DNA of 64,000 bases, taken from assembly GCA_022113835.1 (NCBI GenBank), contig JAILWY010000001.1, positions 10,284,501 to 10,348,500 on the forward strand, written 5' to 3'. Under the pieces are notes generated by a model that saw only the letters and a program-made list of their open reading frames with translations, had not been told where the DNA came from and searched no databases. Positions 38,231 through 58,448 of this stretch are shown here, piece after piece. The stretch comes from Atopsyche davidsoni (taxonomy: Eukaryota; Arthropoda; Insecta; Trichoptera; Hydrobiosidae). Positions within the stretch are counted from its first letter, which is position 1, and every line of letters begins with the position of its first letter. The position numbers were made by a program, and so were the translations under genes.

Positions 38231-41185
38231 TACTAATATTGATTATTTAAATTCTTTTTATCAAATCAAGTCGCACGGTGAAATAATCCATAATCTTTTA
38301 AGCAGATCATGCCTCCACTCCCAGCTGCTTCTAATTTTACTGTTATTTATGTTGACTCATGAGACATGATCGTCAATATAACAGAATAAAAAAAAAAAAA
38401 ATTTAAAAATAAAATGAAATTATTTAAGCGTGTGAATTTTCCCATGATTGTACTTATATATTAAATAAACTCATATTTTTATTCCTACAGGCTTATTGTT
38501 TGCGAAAAAAATTTGGAAATATTTTTTTTACGACTCAGACAAATATTTTTTTTACACAACTGTGCTGTAGAAAAAATGATTTTGAGGATTTCGCTAATTG
38601 TTTTACCCAAAACAATGCGAATAAAGTAATTCACTTTTTTTAGACATATGATTTTATTTACTTTAAGGATATTAAATATCATTTCACTCTTAAAAAATAG
38701 TAAAAATATTATAAATTTCAATGTGAAAATAACTTTTTTGTTACTTTGCCTACTAATGGTATCTCGTTTTGATTATTTGTTGAAATTGTGACTTTGGTGG
38801 GAGCAGTTACACGGTAGGGAAAAATTCAAGGACTGTATCTACCAAGTCATAGTCTGTGTATCGATTGTCATACAGACACAGCATCTCTTCTGCAGATTTA
38901 TAGTAATTAAAAAAAAGCCACATTGTGATAAATATAATGATTCGTTCAATTTTTTAAAAACTATTAAAGTGAAATGTTGCTTTAAATTAACATGTGCTGA
39001 AATAAATTGAAACATGTACTTTTAAGGGTTCGTACGACCAAAACTTTCGGTTAAGTGTCAGTGCTTTTAGAAACATTGAAACTTGGCATTGGGTCAACCA
39101 TTTTTTTTATTTTCCGTTGAAAAAAAACTGAAAAATGAGTTTTCCTACATTATTAAGTGTAGAAAATAAAACTCTTTTGCAAAAAAAAAACATTATCTCA
39201 TTTTAAATGCTATTGTATGTCAATAAAGTAACACCTCTATCTGTTGAATACACTGGTTTTATATATTATATACGAAAAAGTAATCTGCATTTATTTTCAA
39301 TTTAAATTTATTTCAATTTGCCTAAAAGTTTCCGTTAAAAAAACCATTATTTTATACTCAGGGTTACTTTTTGAAGGTGATAGATATTCAAATTAGATAG
39401 ATTGAAAAGGTAATCCATAGCGACACACCCAACAGGGGTAAGAGGATATTGGAAAAGAAGGCTTATTTGCTATCTAAAAATAACCATAAAACTGTTTATT
39501 CAATATATTTGGCGTTATGTTCAAATTTTCCCAAGTCATAAGGGATTTAAATGAATTGCCGCATTGGTGTTTTGACAAAGTTAGTGCTTAGAATACACTA
39601 ATTTAAATTTATTATAAATTTTAATGATATGACAAAAATAAATAGCATTTTCCATTTCGCTAAATAATATCATTACGTATGGGGTAAACAAGATAATTAG
39701 TTTCGTTGATGTCGTGTCATGAAGTGTATTTCGGGCATCTGTCGTATGTACCTACTACTTACGTCGTGGCAAAAGCCCGAAAGCCTCCCCAGTAAAATAA
39801 TAGGGAGGTTATGCCTGCACGAAGGGTGTGTATCTACATCACATATTAAATATATGATTTGTTTTTTAGTGAACATAAAATATATAATTATTGTCGCAGC
39901 TTACTCGCAAAGATCCATGTACATTTACAGTACTTATACTTTCTATGCTTATGTATTTTTTTACAAATTACGTACTAATTTACGTTTGTAGTATTTATAA
40001 AATTTATTATTACAAATTCAATGTTTCAAATACACAATGATTGCAATGTTTTGTATATTTTTTAAAAATATATATATTATTGTAGTAGAATAAATGCAAG
40101 AATACAATTTTGTAACTAAGAAAAGTTAAAACGTCAGCCATGAATTTAAACATGTACGGTTATAAAGAAGTGTAGTTTATAATATATAATAGACTCTCTC
40201 AAGAAAAGTGTATTTATTACTTTTAAAAACGTTCTGAAAGTTCAAAAGCCTTAATTTTTTAAGATGTATGCAATCGAATTCGAGGCATTTAGTATTTATT
40301 TAATAAAAAAAAACATGAGTGAAAAGTTTTTATTTGACATTTTATTATTTTGTTTAACTAAAAACAAAACGTAAAATGAGAGAAGTTGTTATTCTATGAC
40401 TTATATATATTGTATATAAATATAATTTTATTTGGTAGAAGAATAACATTGGATTTAACAGACCCCGCCTGTATAGCAATCTTGCGCATCAGCGCCGACT
40501 CGCATTGTCGTATTTTCACCCCCAAGGCACACCCTAAACTCTAAGGAGATTTTCTCGGATGGTCATAAGCTCAAATCGATATGAAAATATTTTATTTTAT
40601 TATGAAAACTATGTTTAGTAAGGACTGATATTATCTTTCAGTCTTATCATCTGCATTAGAAATATTTTATATAAAATTCAAACAATATTTTAAAGGAGAA
40701 AATGTTTTTATTTGAAGGTAAAATAACGGTTGTTTAATCATGAAGAAGCCAGATGCTGCTCTTTGTTTAAGGTTGCTTAAAACAATAGCTTTTTCTCCAT
40801 CTTGAAAATAAAATCATGGGGTTTTTTTTTTTTATAAAAAATTATGACTTTTTCGATAGTTCTGTCTAGAATATTATTTACAAAATGTATTGCAAACGAG
40901 AAATTGATATAATTTTTTTAAATGGTAATAAACGTATTTGATAAAAAAAAAAAAAAAAACAATACGTAACATTTCAATTTATGTGCACACAATAGAAATA
41001 AAATTAAAAATAAATATAGATAATTGTTTTATATGATACATAAAAGAGGATAACACATACCTTAACTTTCAGCAGTTATAATAACTTTTGAGAAAAAGAT
41101 TACATATTACATATATCCCACGAGCGCTAATACACCTAATACGTAAATATTTTTTTATATATTAATATTTTTACTTCTACTATAA
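38231..41185. other. AT-rich intergenic sequence
   Basis: No gene or defined repeat recognised; only short chance frames and poly-A/T runs (for example 40940-40959). Confidence 0.5.
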
Positions 41186-41397
41186 TTAAATTTCCTTCGA
41201 GAAATCTTCTAAAGATATCTGGAAGCCGTAGTCGTCACGAAAATGTACAGTGCCGGGTCTCCTCGTCTGATCCGAATGAACGGACGGACGGCAATATTTC
41301 ATTTTCGGTATTCTCGCCGAGGACTTGGACAGGCCCGGAGCAGGTGGGCGGCCCGCGAGACGAATGTGCTGGAGATCGTCAGCTGCTCCATGAATTT
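41186..41397 (-). other. Possible coding exon (terminal), product unknown
   Basis: A GC-rich patch (about 41230-41400) in AT-rich DNA carries a 70-codon minus-strand open frame without an early ATG. It contains ARIPKMKYCRPSVHSDQ and RDDYGFQISLEDFSKEI, ending at a stop at 41186-41188. The non-repetitive composition and varied residues resemble a real C-terminal exon. No clear polypyrimidine acceptor precedes it and I do not recognise the protein. The plus-strand frame over the same block looks less natural. Confidence 0.3.
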
Positions 41398-43716
41398 ATT
41401 ATTTTCGCCACACACCACATGTGGAATTTTCCTTTAGGCCAGCAACCCTCTTAGGAATGTGGATTATTTCATATTTTTTCAGAATGCCTTCTACCCTATT
41501 AGACAATAAAACACAAAAAAAAATTCACTACACTTTCAATTTATTTCCTTATCTTGTTTGTTTTTAAATATATCCCATTCATATTATACATATAAATATA
41601 CACTACAGAGTTAGCGATGGTCTAAAAAAGTCTAAATATTGGTCAAGTATCAGACAATCCAATGGATTCAAAAATAACGTAGCGCTGTTGGATTTATTGC
41701 TTATTAGCAATGTGTGATTTTTCACAATAATTAAAATCGTGGTGGGAGACTGAAACGTATTGTGAAAAGCGGTGCCTAATTTTTAGCGTCTCATAAAAAT
41801 TGATTGAAAAATGTGTATGCATAATAAGCAGACACTTCTAAGCCTGGCCCGTATTACTGCGAATCGTGACTATTTTTCAGGTTGGCCGTTTTCTTTAATA
41901 TAAGATACCACCAGCCAAAATTTCAGCCGAAAAGACTCAGACGTGGTGAAAAAAACTTTCGCTTTAAAAATTATGCCTTTTTAAATATGAAATACACAAA
42001 AACACACCCATATATAATATGTATAAATGGGTGTGTGTGATCATTGTTATACTGCCCTGAGATGGGTACTGATTTATGTATAGGTTCACATAGTTGAGAT
42101 TCTTTTTATCTCTGTCCTAACTCGATGGACATATCAGAGTTGCTACAAAATAACTAATTCCACTACTTTTGGTTACAGTATTGTAACTAGTATTTACTTT
42201 TCTTTGTATAAACATTCAACCTTTGTTATATAAATATGTATCTTTGGTCTAAATATTTACTTATTTCCTTATAAATATTTTTGCGACTAGCTCAAACATA
42301 AATGAATTCTTTTATTATTTTAAACGATTGTACTTATTTTCTTTGGTAAAATATTTTATAATACACTTATCGTGTTGAATTACTATAAAAAATAAGAATA
42401 TTCATAAAACCAGATGGTCTACTTTGATTTCAACGTAACAAAAAGTTATTACCTTTTGATTAAGTTTGAAAAATACCTAGAGGTAGAAAATTTTTCAACG
42501 GCACCAGTTTTATTTCTAAATTAAAAGCATTCAGTAATAAATAATATTAAAACTGAATCACTGAGCAAGGGATTCAAATAAATAGTTTGGCAGACGCTCT
42601 GCTAGTTACTTTATAGGTGATAATAAAATTTATGTTATAACAATAAACAATAAATCAAACATAATAAAAGTATTTTGTGTAGCAGTTATAATTTTTCATA
42701 AATGGCTGGGAGATTATTTGAGGGTAGTTCGTGGCGCGTGACTAGCACAAGCTGAACCAAACAATCAGCATTAGGGCCGTCTGACCGAGCTTCTAGACTA
42801 TCCCTTAATCAAAACTATTGTGAAAGCCTTAGTAAGAATTTTAGTAACAGCGTCTTCGAAATATGTTTTAAAGAGTTCTATTTTATGTATTTATATGAGC
42901 TAGCATACATTTTTCTCAATAGTGTAAAAATAAAAAATAAATTATGACCATCATCAAGCAACATTCGTTTTCATAATAGTTTTATATATTAGATAAAACA
43001 CTATAAACGCTTACTTTTTTTTAATTTTGGAGTTAAATATTCCGCTTTAATAATAATTTTGGTTATTTTTTGGAAAAAAAAATTGGGTTCATAAATAAAT
43101 TTTTCCTATTTAATAATCCTATGATTCCTATAAAATAATTCAATTATTTAAAAAAAAAATTGGGTTCTATAAATAAAATTGTGCATAAAAAACAGTGTCG
43201 ATTCATGAAAAATTCAACTTAAAAAAAAGCCTCCTGTGAAAATGATAAACACGGTTTTATCTCCAATAAACTTTTTTAAAAATTTTGAATATGTAAGGTT
43301 CAGTAATTGTTAATGAAAATCAGAGAATACGCATTGTTGAAATATGTTTTTTAAAAAAATTAGATGAAATGCACGATTGCTCATAATATTTTTTTCCAAT
43401 GATGTCTTGTTTCATACAAAATTATTAATATAAATATCACGATGAAATAAAACGATACGTTATGTTATTTTTAATAATTAGACATATCATACAAAACTAA
43501 TTGATAAACCTAAGCATCTATTATTTATTAATTTTATGATTAAAGTAAACGGCTAGAAATGAATCAAATAATCATATCAAAATTCAATTTTACGCAGCGT
43601 TAAGTTTTTAAGCTTCTTAATACATTAATCTTCTTTAATATTCTTTGAAGATGTATTATGTCATATGGAAATGATATCATATAATACAGGTTGTGTACAT
43701 TTTGGGATAATAATGT
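41398..43716. other. AT-rich intergenic sequence
   Basis: No gene recognised. A GC-richer stretch at 42720-42810 has no open frame of note. Confidence 0.5.
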
Positions 43717-43767
43717 TGATATTTATACACACACACACTCTTACACGCATACATACTATATATGTAT

Positions 43768-43832
<65 letters not shown>
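43717..43832. repeat. Compound (CA)n/(TA)n microsatellite
   Basis: Alternating CA, TA, CA and TA tracts, the longest being about 10 CA units followed by about 15 TA units. Confidence 0.9.
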
Positions 43833-43837
<5 letters not shown>

Positions 43838-46800
43838 TTCATTTTTTAAAAGTTTCTTCCTGATAATTTTTTGCTACTAAATCAGTTGAAATATTTTATA
43901 CTTTGGTATATATTATTTAATAATAGCAATCTTTAGTTTTCGATTAAGTAAATTATTTTAAAAATGTATAATTATAAATACTGTGTTAATACGCACGGTG
44001 AGTCTTGTTGTTGTATTCCAGTTTTAGTTATTAATATTGTAGTTGAGAAATATTTGAATACAAATACAAAAATTTTAAAATAATTAAAATGTACCCTTAT
44101 GCGTCGATTTAAAAACAAGTGTATGAATAATTTCAAACATGAGTAGATACCTGAAGAGGTCATCAATTTTCATTGATTTTAAAATATTTTTTTATGAAAT
44201 ACAAGCCAACGTCAATACTTTGCCTAGAATTAATCGAAACCTACAGCGTAAACAAATTTTTTTGTATCAGAATTTAACTGAAAATTGATGTTGACATGAT
44301 TGAAGAGTGGGGCTTATTTATACTTAACGCATTTCGGAAGGAAAACTTCAAGAAAAGCTAAATTCTTAGAAATTTTAAACCAGAGAACTTTTTAGCACTT
44401 TTGGAAAAAGCTTTGGCATGAAAACGAGCACTACAAGCCACGTGCAAATTTTACGTTACATTAATAAAAAATGATAAACTCTTATTCATATAATCAGAAA
44501 TTCCCTTTGAATTTCACGGCATCGCAGTAAACTATTTTCACTCGTAAAGCCTATTTTTATTTTTATTTATTTTAAAAAAATATTAAATTTGGTAAAGTTC
44601 AGCTAAAAAATTATATTAACACTTCTAGGACCTTGGAAAATGTTTTTCAATCATATGGACATTTTGATGAAGGAGAAACGTCTGCAGGGATGATTACGCA
44701 GTATAATTTTCTGTTCTTGTAGATGAAATGTTCGTCTGATCCTAAGTATGTTAGTTGATTCACTTATGATTCACACCAAATTAGTAAAGTTCCGATGTAC
44801 CAATAAGAGTATTACAACACAAAATAGACGACAAAGCATTTAGGGATATTATTTTTGAGTTATCTACGCTATAACTTACAACATTACCGTTGTATATAAT
44901 ATACGCCACTTTAGTTCACAAAATAAGGTTTTCAGTAATTTATTAATATTTTCGAAACTCAATGCAGTTTTTATTTCTGATACCAACAAGCTAATAAGTG
45001 TAATGTTAAAATTATAAAATTAACAAAAAAATCTTATATTATACTTTATGAGATAACGTCGATTACAAGCATACGTTAACAAATACTGCTGCTGCTAATG
45101 GGAAATTAGACTATCGAGACGAGAAATATACTAAACATGGTTTAGTTAAAGGAACAGGACGTTAGCAAATTGTATTGAGCTATACACAATTATTTAACGA
45201 AAGTATTAGTTGATAATCGGTCGATTACGGATTGTCTGGGTTGCATGGAGTGCCATTACTTCAATAACCGAAGCTGACTATTCAAACTAATAACTTGTAA
45301 TATAACTCAGCGTCTGGAAACTAGTTTAATCGATTTTTATTATATATAGAAGATAATTAACTATCATTATTCTTGGAATAAAAAAATAACTTCTTTAATA
45401 AGTAGTATTTTCCACTAATGTAAAACTGGTTTAATAAGTTTCAATAAAATTGTAAAATGGTATCTTTAAAAAAATAAAAAAAAAAATACGAGAATAGTCC
45501 CCGACTACCAAGTCTTAAATTAACCACTGAATAAAGTAAGTTTCTATCAAAATTACAATGTTTTAAATTAAGTCTTTTTATTGCAGAGAGCATTTGATTT
45601 ATCTCACGCTTTAAAAAGCCATTTAATTCTAAAGTGATATTGATATAGTTACATTATTGATTTATCCTTTATTAAAAAAAAAACCTTTTTGTATTATCCG
45701 TAAGTTTTATTAAAACTAGACTTTTACATTAACGTGAACTTTCAATAATGTAAATGTCACAGAATGATACTCAGTATTACGTTTGGTAAAAACTCATTAA
45801 AGCACCGCTTATTTCGGCAAACTTTAAGCCAGTTTTGATAGAAACACTGAGCCTTACATTGGCCACTTGTCAAAAATAAGTGATATGAATATTCACGCTC
45901 AAGCCGTTAAGGCTTGACTGAAACAAAAAAAGCTGTACTAAAAAAGCGAATTAATTTCGACTAACGAGTAACTACTTTGTTAATTAAGAGCTTGGGGTAA
46001 AAGAGAACAAATTTATATAAAAAAAAGTTAAAAGTATATTAAAATGTATAATATTGTATTGTCGCAACGAAGTTTCAAGTGCTTTTTAGAAATTCAAGAA
46101 ATACGTAGACGCTGCAAATAATTAGATGTACATACTTTGTTACTAAACAAAACGTAATATATATGTCTATAAATAAACGTGAAGGCTGTTTTTTGGTTAA
46201 ATGCAAACGATGATATTTTGCGTATGAGAAAAAGTGATGGTAATTTTGTCGGCTTTGCTGAGCTTGGATGTGGAAGAACTCGAAACAATGAAAAGAAATA
46301 ATCAACTTTATAAGTGGGGAATAGCGACACTCGTCACGTTCCTGCTGGTTCATTATTATGCATTGCTTTATCCAGGTTTGCTGTTGCCGACTGTATCTCT
46401 CAGTTTTAATTCCTTTTTTTTTGCCCGAAGTCGAAAAATAAGCAGGTAAGAGGGTGATATGAAATAAAAAAATATTTTTACTTTAATTTTAACTCAATTA
46501 TTTGAAGCGTCTTATTCGATAGTTTTATATGCGTGAGAACAGAGTTTGCGGTAATTTAATAGGGCGTTATCAATCATTTTGCAATAAATTAATTTGTATT
46601 TGACTAAGAAGATTTTTATTTTATTTGTACTTCATAAGTACGAGGATGTTAAGTTTTTTTATTATATAATAGAATTGAGTTGTTTTTATCCTTTCAGAGA
46701 TTATTGTTTTACTCAATATGTACTTCATACAATAAGAAAAGGATGTGCATTTTTTTTAAAAGATAAAATGTATTTTAGATTTTTTCACATGAAGTATGTT

Positions 46801-47430
46801 TTCGCTGGTCTTTTTTTATTGTAGTATTAAAATCCCATTTCCAGCCAACACCCTTTCTCATCCTGTCCGAGGCTTAACACAGACCCAGTTAAGCTGCCGT
46901 TTATCCCAATCCGAATAAATGTGATCGTGACTTTCTAATCGTGATATTGCCTCAATAGGTGTGTTGAATTAAAGAAAAAAAGGAATTAATGATACCTTAA
47001 TGTCTTTCTTATCCAAAGAATCTTATCACGCGGACTATCATAAATATTAGACGAGTAATTTTCTGATTTTCCAAAGAAAGCTATCAGTGATGACAGTACT
47101 TAATCTTATAAATAAATCAACGCAGGCGTGACTTAAGGGTAAATTTTATCAACTTTGAATTTTGATTTTAAATGATGTATTATTTAATTGAGAACATTTA
47201 TTTTTTTGTAAATGAAAGTACTCAAACTATTAAAAATTACAAAAAAAAAAATAATAAGTTCAAATTTATTATTATTATTTTAAGTGGTAAAAATTTAAAC
47301 TAATGTCATTATTATAAAAATGAACCAAAAAAAATAATTGATACCCAATGTTTGATTGAATTTATCTTCCTGACTGAGTTAAAATAAACGCAATAAAAAC
47401 AAAGTCATTCAGCAACTGATAGGGTTGGAA
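43833..47430. other. AT-rich intergenic sequence
   Basis: No supported gene, RNA or transposon. Open frames here are short, Ile/Phe/Lys-rich and typical of chance in AT-rich DNA. Confidence 0.5.
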
Positions 47431-48330
47431 CTCCCTTTCAGTGTAAGGGTGCACTCTTCATGATTAACTCCATTAAGAACCCGGAGACGGTGGTGTTTCC
47501 GCGAGAGTCCAACGTCAATAGACTGGAATACAATAGGGAGTACTGCATACTTTCTGAAAACATCCCCCATTGAATTTGATCCCGGCATGCACTCGCACGT
47601 TCAAGCTCGAGACATCCATGAGCTCAATAGAATACATCGGAGGAAACAAAAGGCTTCTGTTACCTTGCAGGTGACTCCATGCAAGGATGTCACGAGTTGA
47701 TAAAACGCAATGCAGCATATTTCAATCAATTAAATAATTGAGTAGCGAAATATTTTAATAAAATAAAAATAAAATTACCAATAAATATACTGAAGGCTAA
47801 TATGATTAGGCACATTAGTTCATATATAGAAGATGATTTAAAGAAACTCTCAGAAAAATATCATCGTGATTTATGTGGGATGTAATGGGTAATAAATACG
47901 CATCTTGATTGACTAATCCATACATAGATATATATACTGAAGGCAACAAGTAGTCGATGTCGATCGTGAGTCAACCTCAAAGCGTGAGTTTTTGTAAAAA
48001 AGGGTTGATCTTAATTTACTACTAGTTAATTATTTGTAGAGTTGACTCCAATAGTCTCAAAGACATAACCCGCGCAATAGTATCTCCGGAATCTTCTGTC
48101 GATTAACAATTCGAAGATTTAGGGGGAGAGCTCTACTTATTCATCGGTGCTATTGCCCCAGTTACTTAGCTTGTCTATCTCTAATTCCGTGATAAACCTG
48201 CAGCTCGGCACCGCATTGTCTCCCCGCATGCCACGGAGGCAACGACCCTCGGGGTGATATGCGGCGGCTTGTACATCTAGTAATATATTATATACGTGTA
48301 ATATATTATACACATGACTCATATTAAAAC
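47430..48330 (-). other. Two GC-richer islands with exon-like minus-strand frames, unassigned
   Basis: Around 47515-47718 a minus-strand frame includes MDVSSLNVRVHAGIKFNGG, with a donor-like AAGGTAACA and an acceptor-like TTTTCAG in the same patch. Around 48140-48262 another frame reads AAAYHPEGRCLRGMRGD and ends GNSTDE; it follows an acceptor-like ATTACTAG (minus strand). They could be exons of an unidentified gene or non-coding RNA; neither matches a family I know. Confidence 0.25.

Positions 48331-53918
<5,588 letters not shown>

Positions 53919-53941
<23 letters not shown>
53919..53941. repeat. (TA)n microsatellite
   Basis: Short run of about 11 TA units. Confidence 0.85.
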
Positions 53942-54833
53942 TGTATATATCCGAACGTTGATCAATTGTTCTAAATATGAGTGGAAAAATATTTGAAAAA
54001 ATTTATGTTTACTGCTTGTGTTATTCAAAAAACACCAAATGAAAATAATCAAGGACAGTATTTCTTTTTTAGAGTGAAACAATCAAAATGAGACATTATT
54101 GAAATATTAACGTTATTGGAATATACTTCTCTTCTCACCTGAAACATATTTCATATTTTCTTTTGAGACAACTATCCTTGTGTTCAACAGTAAAACGTGT
54201 TTAAAATAAAAGTCCTACTTTTAATCAATTTTTTGTGATTTTATATTTTGGGTATATAAAAAACGTAAATGTGTTGTTGAAAATATTAATACTAAGTGAA
54301 AAAACGTGGAAGTCTTTAAATTTACGTAAAGATTGTATTATATTGACTGTATGTAATTACCATCACATGATTAAAAACAAGCAAATCAATATAAAGTAAA
54401 ATATGGTTACGTTATAAAAACAAATACAGACGAAAAATGTCTTGTTCAGTTTTATCAATTTTTTTCTCAACATTTATTTTTTATTTTATCCATTTACCAA
54501 TCGACATGACAAGTGCTGAAGGTTTTTGTTAAATTATTCATGCCTTAGATATATTCATACGTCTTTGCCAAAGTTTAAAGTCTCTCCTGGCATCTCAAAG
54601 TGGGTCATTGAAATATTTAAAAAAATCCTATGATAATTCACTTAATAAAGATTTATTACTTATAATAGTTATAATATTATACTTTAAAAGTATGGCTTAC
54701 CCCTAGTGTTATACTGAGCGCATCACATTTTCAGGAATTCATTGTGAGTATTTAATACGCGGAGAGAGTGCTAATTTAAGCATGTCACGTGTCATGTCAT
54801 TTGAGAATCTGATTAATTTTCTCGATCCCGCAG

Positions 54834-54895
54834 ATTATCAAGTACCACATCAAAATGCCGCACTGTTCTCCGAAAACCAATCTCCATATGTCAAG
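54834..54895 (+). other. Possible small internal exon
   Basis: A 62-nt segment between a good acceptor (TTTTCTCGATCCCGCAG) and a donor (AAGGTAATTA), open in two frames, one reading YQVPHQNAALFSENQSPYVK. It may belong to a gene extending beyond the window with large introns; no partner exon was identified. Confidence 0.25.
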
Positions 54896-56973
54896 GTAAT
54901 TATATTTCTTAATTTATTCACCTTGTAACGATTAACATACTAATCAATACAATATTTTTAAGTATCAGGACTGTAATCGACTTTCTTTTATATATATTCA
55001 TTTGATATAAAATATTGAATGATTTTACTTTGGATGAGGTTTATTTATGCCATGAAATATTGAAGTTATTTAATATAAGAATAATTGTTTTAAGAGTATA
55101 ACAAGCAACGACTATAAATATTTCATATTGTTGTGTTCGAGAACAAATAAAATATATATCTGTGACTTTTTGAAATAAAATATTTTGACGTGTATTAGTT
55201 TGATGAAGATTTTTAAAGACGAGTGACATTGAGTATTTTTTTTCAGAAATATTATAAATTCAGTATGAATATTATTATTTAAATATATTTTTTCCTAGCA
55301 GTTAAATAATTCACAAATACGCATTAATTAAAACAAACCAAATACTTGGGTGTAATTTACCAAATATAACTATATAATACCATTGTTTTTGAATTACACA
55401 AACTGGTGCTAAAGATCTTTGTTTGCACATGAAGCACTCGTGAAAACTTAATGGTTTTAATTTTAACTAACAAAGCAATTTAATTTAATGCGAAATCGTT
55501 ACATATTTTAATATTACAATTACACTAGAATCTTGTTTCTTTCTCTTAGTGCACCCATGTTAATCGGATTTTAGAAATACTCCAAATATTTTAATTTGCA
55601 GAATATTTTCAGAAAATATCTGAAAAGCAAATTGATACGAGGTGGTATTTGGCGAAACGCGCATAAAATATTAATATTAATTAAATATAAATTTTTGTCT
55701 TTGAAGGTTCACGGATGGAAAATTACGAAAGAACTGTTTTGTAACTTTTCAAATAATAATTGAAATTAATTAATTATTATCAAGAGCCTAGAAACAATAA
55801 CAATTATAATAATTGCAAATATTAACAAACAAAATAAGCATTAATAAACAAATACTTATCAAGTAGAGTAAATAAAATAAATTGAATTTATATCGTCGTG
55901 ATAATTTGAATTTGTCTGAATTGTAATTTTACTTATCAAATTTATTGGTTTGCTATTACTTCCATTCAAGGGTATTTAATAAATATATGGCTGAGACTAT
56001 TGGCTAATTCGTTAATCAAGCCTTGAAAGGTTGTGGGCATTTGATGAAGGAGGCAATAGGTTGAATTTCTATTAGGCGGTAGCTTGAACATGGTTGCCTA
56101 TTTTCCGCGTCATCAGACCACATATCAGATTACTTCCCGTGTTAGCCGTGCAGTGTGCTAGGATAAAAGTTATGTATATGGTTTTGCAACTATAATGCTC
56201 TAAACCTAGTAAATAAAAACATGATAATCAATTCTTCGATTCGTACTAAACAAGTTATAAACATATTATAAAAATAAAGCATGAAAACAGGAGACAGAAT
56301 TTAGTTAATTTGAAGTTTTTTTATAGACCTATTTTAAGAACTATCTTTGAGTACAGGATTATCGAAGATTACATATACACCTATATATTAATTAAAACAT
56401 ATTTAGTTCTTTCTTTTAAGATTGCATCTCGAGTTCAGAAATCAGGTTACATATCCACTATAAAAAGTCTTACTTGGATCATTGATGTAAGGAAATCAAA
56501 CTTGATATGATGCTGAAATTTGCTGCCAAGGCAAGTGATTTGCTCCTCCTTATCATTCAGATTAACAACTCGCTATATTATTAAACGAGTACTTGCAACG
56601 TGATTGCGGTATTACAAGAGCCACAGAGCATCATCTGAGAACCACTGCGCCTGCATGTCGGCCACAGAGATCGTTTGGAATTTCTTGGTTAAAGGGTATA
56701 ATTCCGCGATGAGGAATAAACTATGTGTAAGAAACACTGTATATTATAAATACTTATATATTCTTCTTCAAGTGCCTCACATCAGAGGAGATCGTGACCA
56801 TTTCACTGAACATATATTTATGCTGAGCCATTGTGCATGGTTTTCTAAGGAAGAATAGTGTAGTCGTGTAGTGGGTCTCCGGTTCTTTCTACGCCGCATA
56901 TTTGAAGAAAAAATCAGCTTATTGTTGCTGCTTATAGCATAATTATATAATTCTTTCCTTTCATTGCTCTGGC
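54896..56973. other. AT-rich intergenic sequence
   Basis: No supported feature. A less AT-rich patch at 56620-56850 has an 84-codon plus-strand frame of unknown origin. Confidence 0.4.
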
Positions 56974-56994
56974 GTATATATTATATATATATAT

Positions 56995-57054
<60 letters not shown>

Positions 57055-57056
57055 AT

Positions 57057-57134
<78 letters not shown>
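56974..57134. repeat. Long imperfect (TA)n tract with a duplicated higher-order unit
   Basis: Nearly pure TA for about 160 bp. An interruption pattern (TATTATATATATATATTATA then TATATAAATA) appears twice, near 56976 and 57042, about 66 bp apart, suggesting duplication inside the tract. Confidence 0.85.
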
Positions 57135-57138
<4 letters not shown>

Positions 57139-58448
57139 ATACAGATGTTTTGCAAATTATAAAATCTAATATTCACAAAAATCAAAATTATTTTCTTTTA
57201 TGGCTTCAAGGTAATATATTTATTGCGATAATGCCAGTTATAAAAAAATTATAGTCTTTTGTCGATAGTCATAAAAATATTCAGATTATTCTGTTGTTAA
57301 ATTATATAACTCAAACCGGTAGTGTCAAATCATAAAAACGGTGCCGGGCAACGACCTTTACTCCTGAAATGAATTTACATTAACAACGGAATGTTGATCT
57401 TTTCATAAATATAATTTAATTTGTTTGTTTCCAACGGTAACTTATTATACTCGTTTTCTGGAAAAATAAATTTCGTTTTTTCAATGTAAGTTATTAACTG
57501 GAAATGACAGCTAAGCAAGAAAATACCGTGTTATTACAAAAAAATAAATCGCTCATCTAATCTATCTTGATAAACATAAACTTATCATCAACATCTATAA
57601 TATACAACCCAGTTTAAAAAATTCAAGAGTATTCTGTTTCATTTATAAAATAAAGTTTAATGCGTCTATTTTATACTATCTACGTTATTATACATGTCAA
57701 AATTTAAATTTAAGATCACATGTATACAAAACAACGTAAAGTTTTTTTATTTTCAATATTAAGACAAACACATATAACCGGAAAATATTTAATATATAAT
57801 AAAAGTAATACTCATTTGCAGATAAATATTCAGAAAAGCAAAAAGAAAGGTGTACATAATAACAAATGTGGTGGTTGGTCGGCGATTTATTCAACCTACT
57901 ACAGTAGTTTTTACCGATTTATATTTTTAATATATAATATTAACCTTATCGATTTAACTGAAAAAAAAAAACCAAAACATAAAAAATAGCTGTTCCAAAA
58001 TGAATTTTATCTTATTTTGGGTAATGGTAATGTTTTGTTACAATAATGCCTGTATAACAAAAAAAAACATTTTACTTGTCATTATTTCAATTCAATGTTA
58101 CATGATTTCATGAATGAATACCAATTCTCAGTAGCATACCCTACTAGCCTATCCCACCTAATAGTTTCAATTTTACCCAGATAATACATCCAGTCGACTG
58201 CCCAAGTGCTCCATTTTCACATCCTGTTTCGAGCAGACTTAGCCAGACCTCGCCACAAAAGCCTTAATACTAATACCAGTGTCGAACTTGCACTCTGCCG
58301 GCGCTAGGCGCAGATTTCCGCGGCGCCGAGGGTAGGGGTGGGTCATTTTATGCTGTGTTATTTTAACAGTAAAACACCCCCTATTTTTTGATACGATCTA
58401 ATGAGGCTAGATTTAAGGCTAGTTTAATTTATATTTAGAAATTTAATG
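57135..58448. other. AT-rich intergenic sequence
   Basis: No gene recognised. A short GC-rich patch at 58288-58345 (CCGGCGCTAGGCGCAG and neighbours) is unexplained. Confidence 0.4.
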
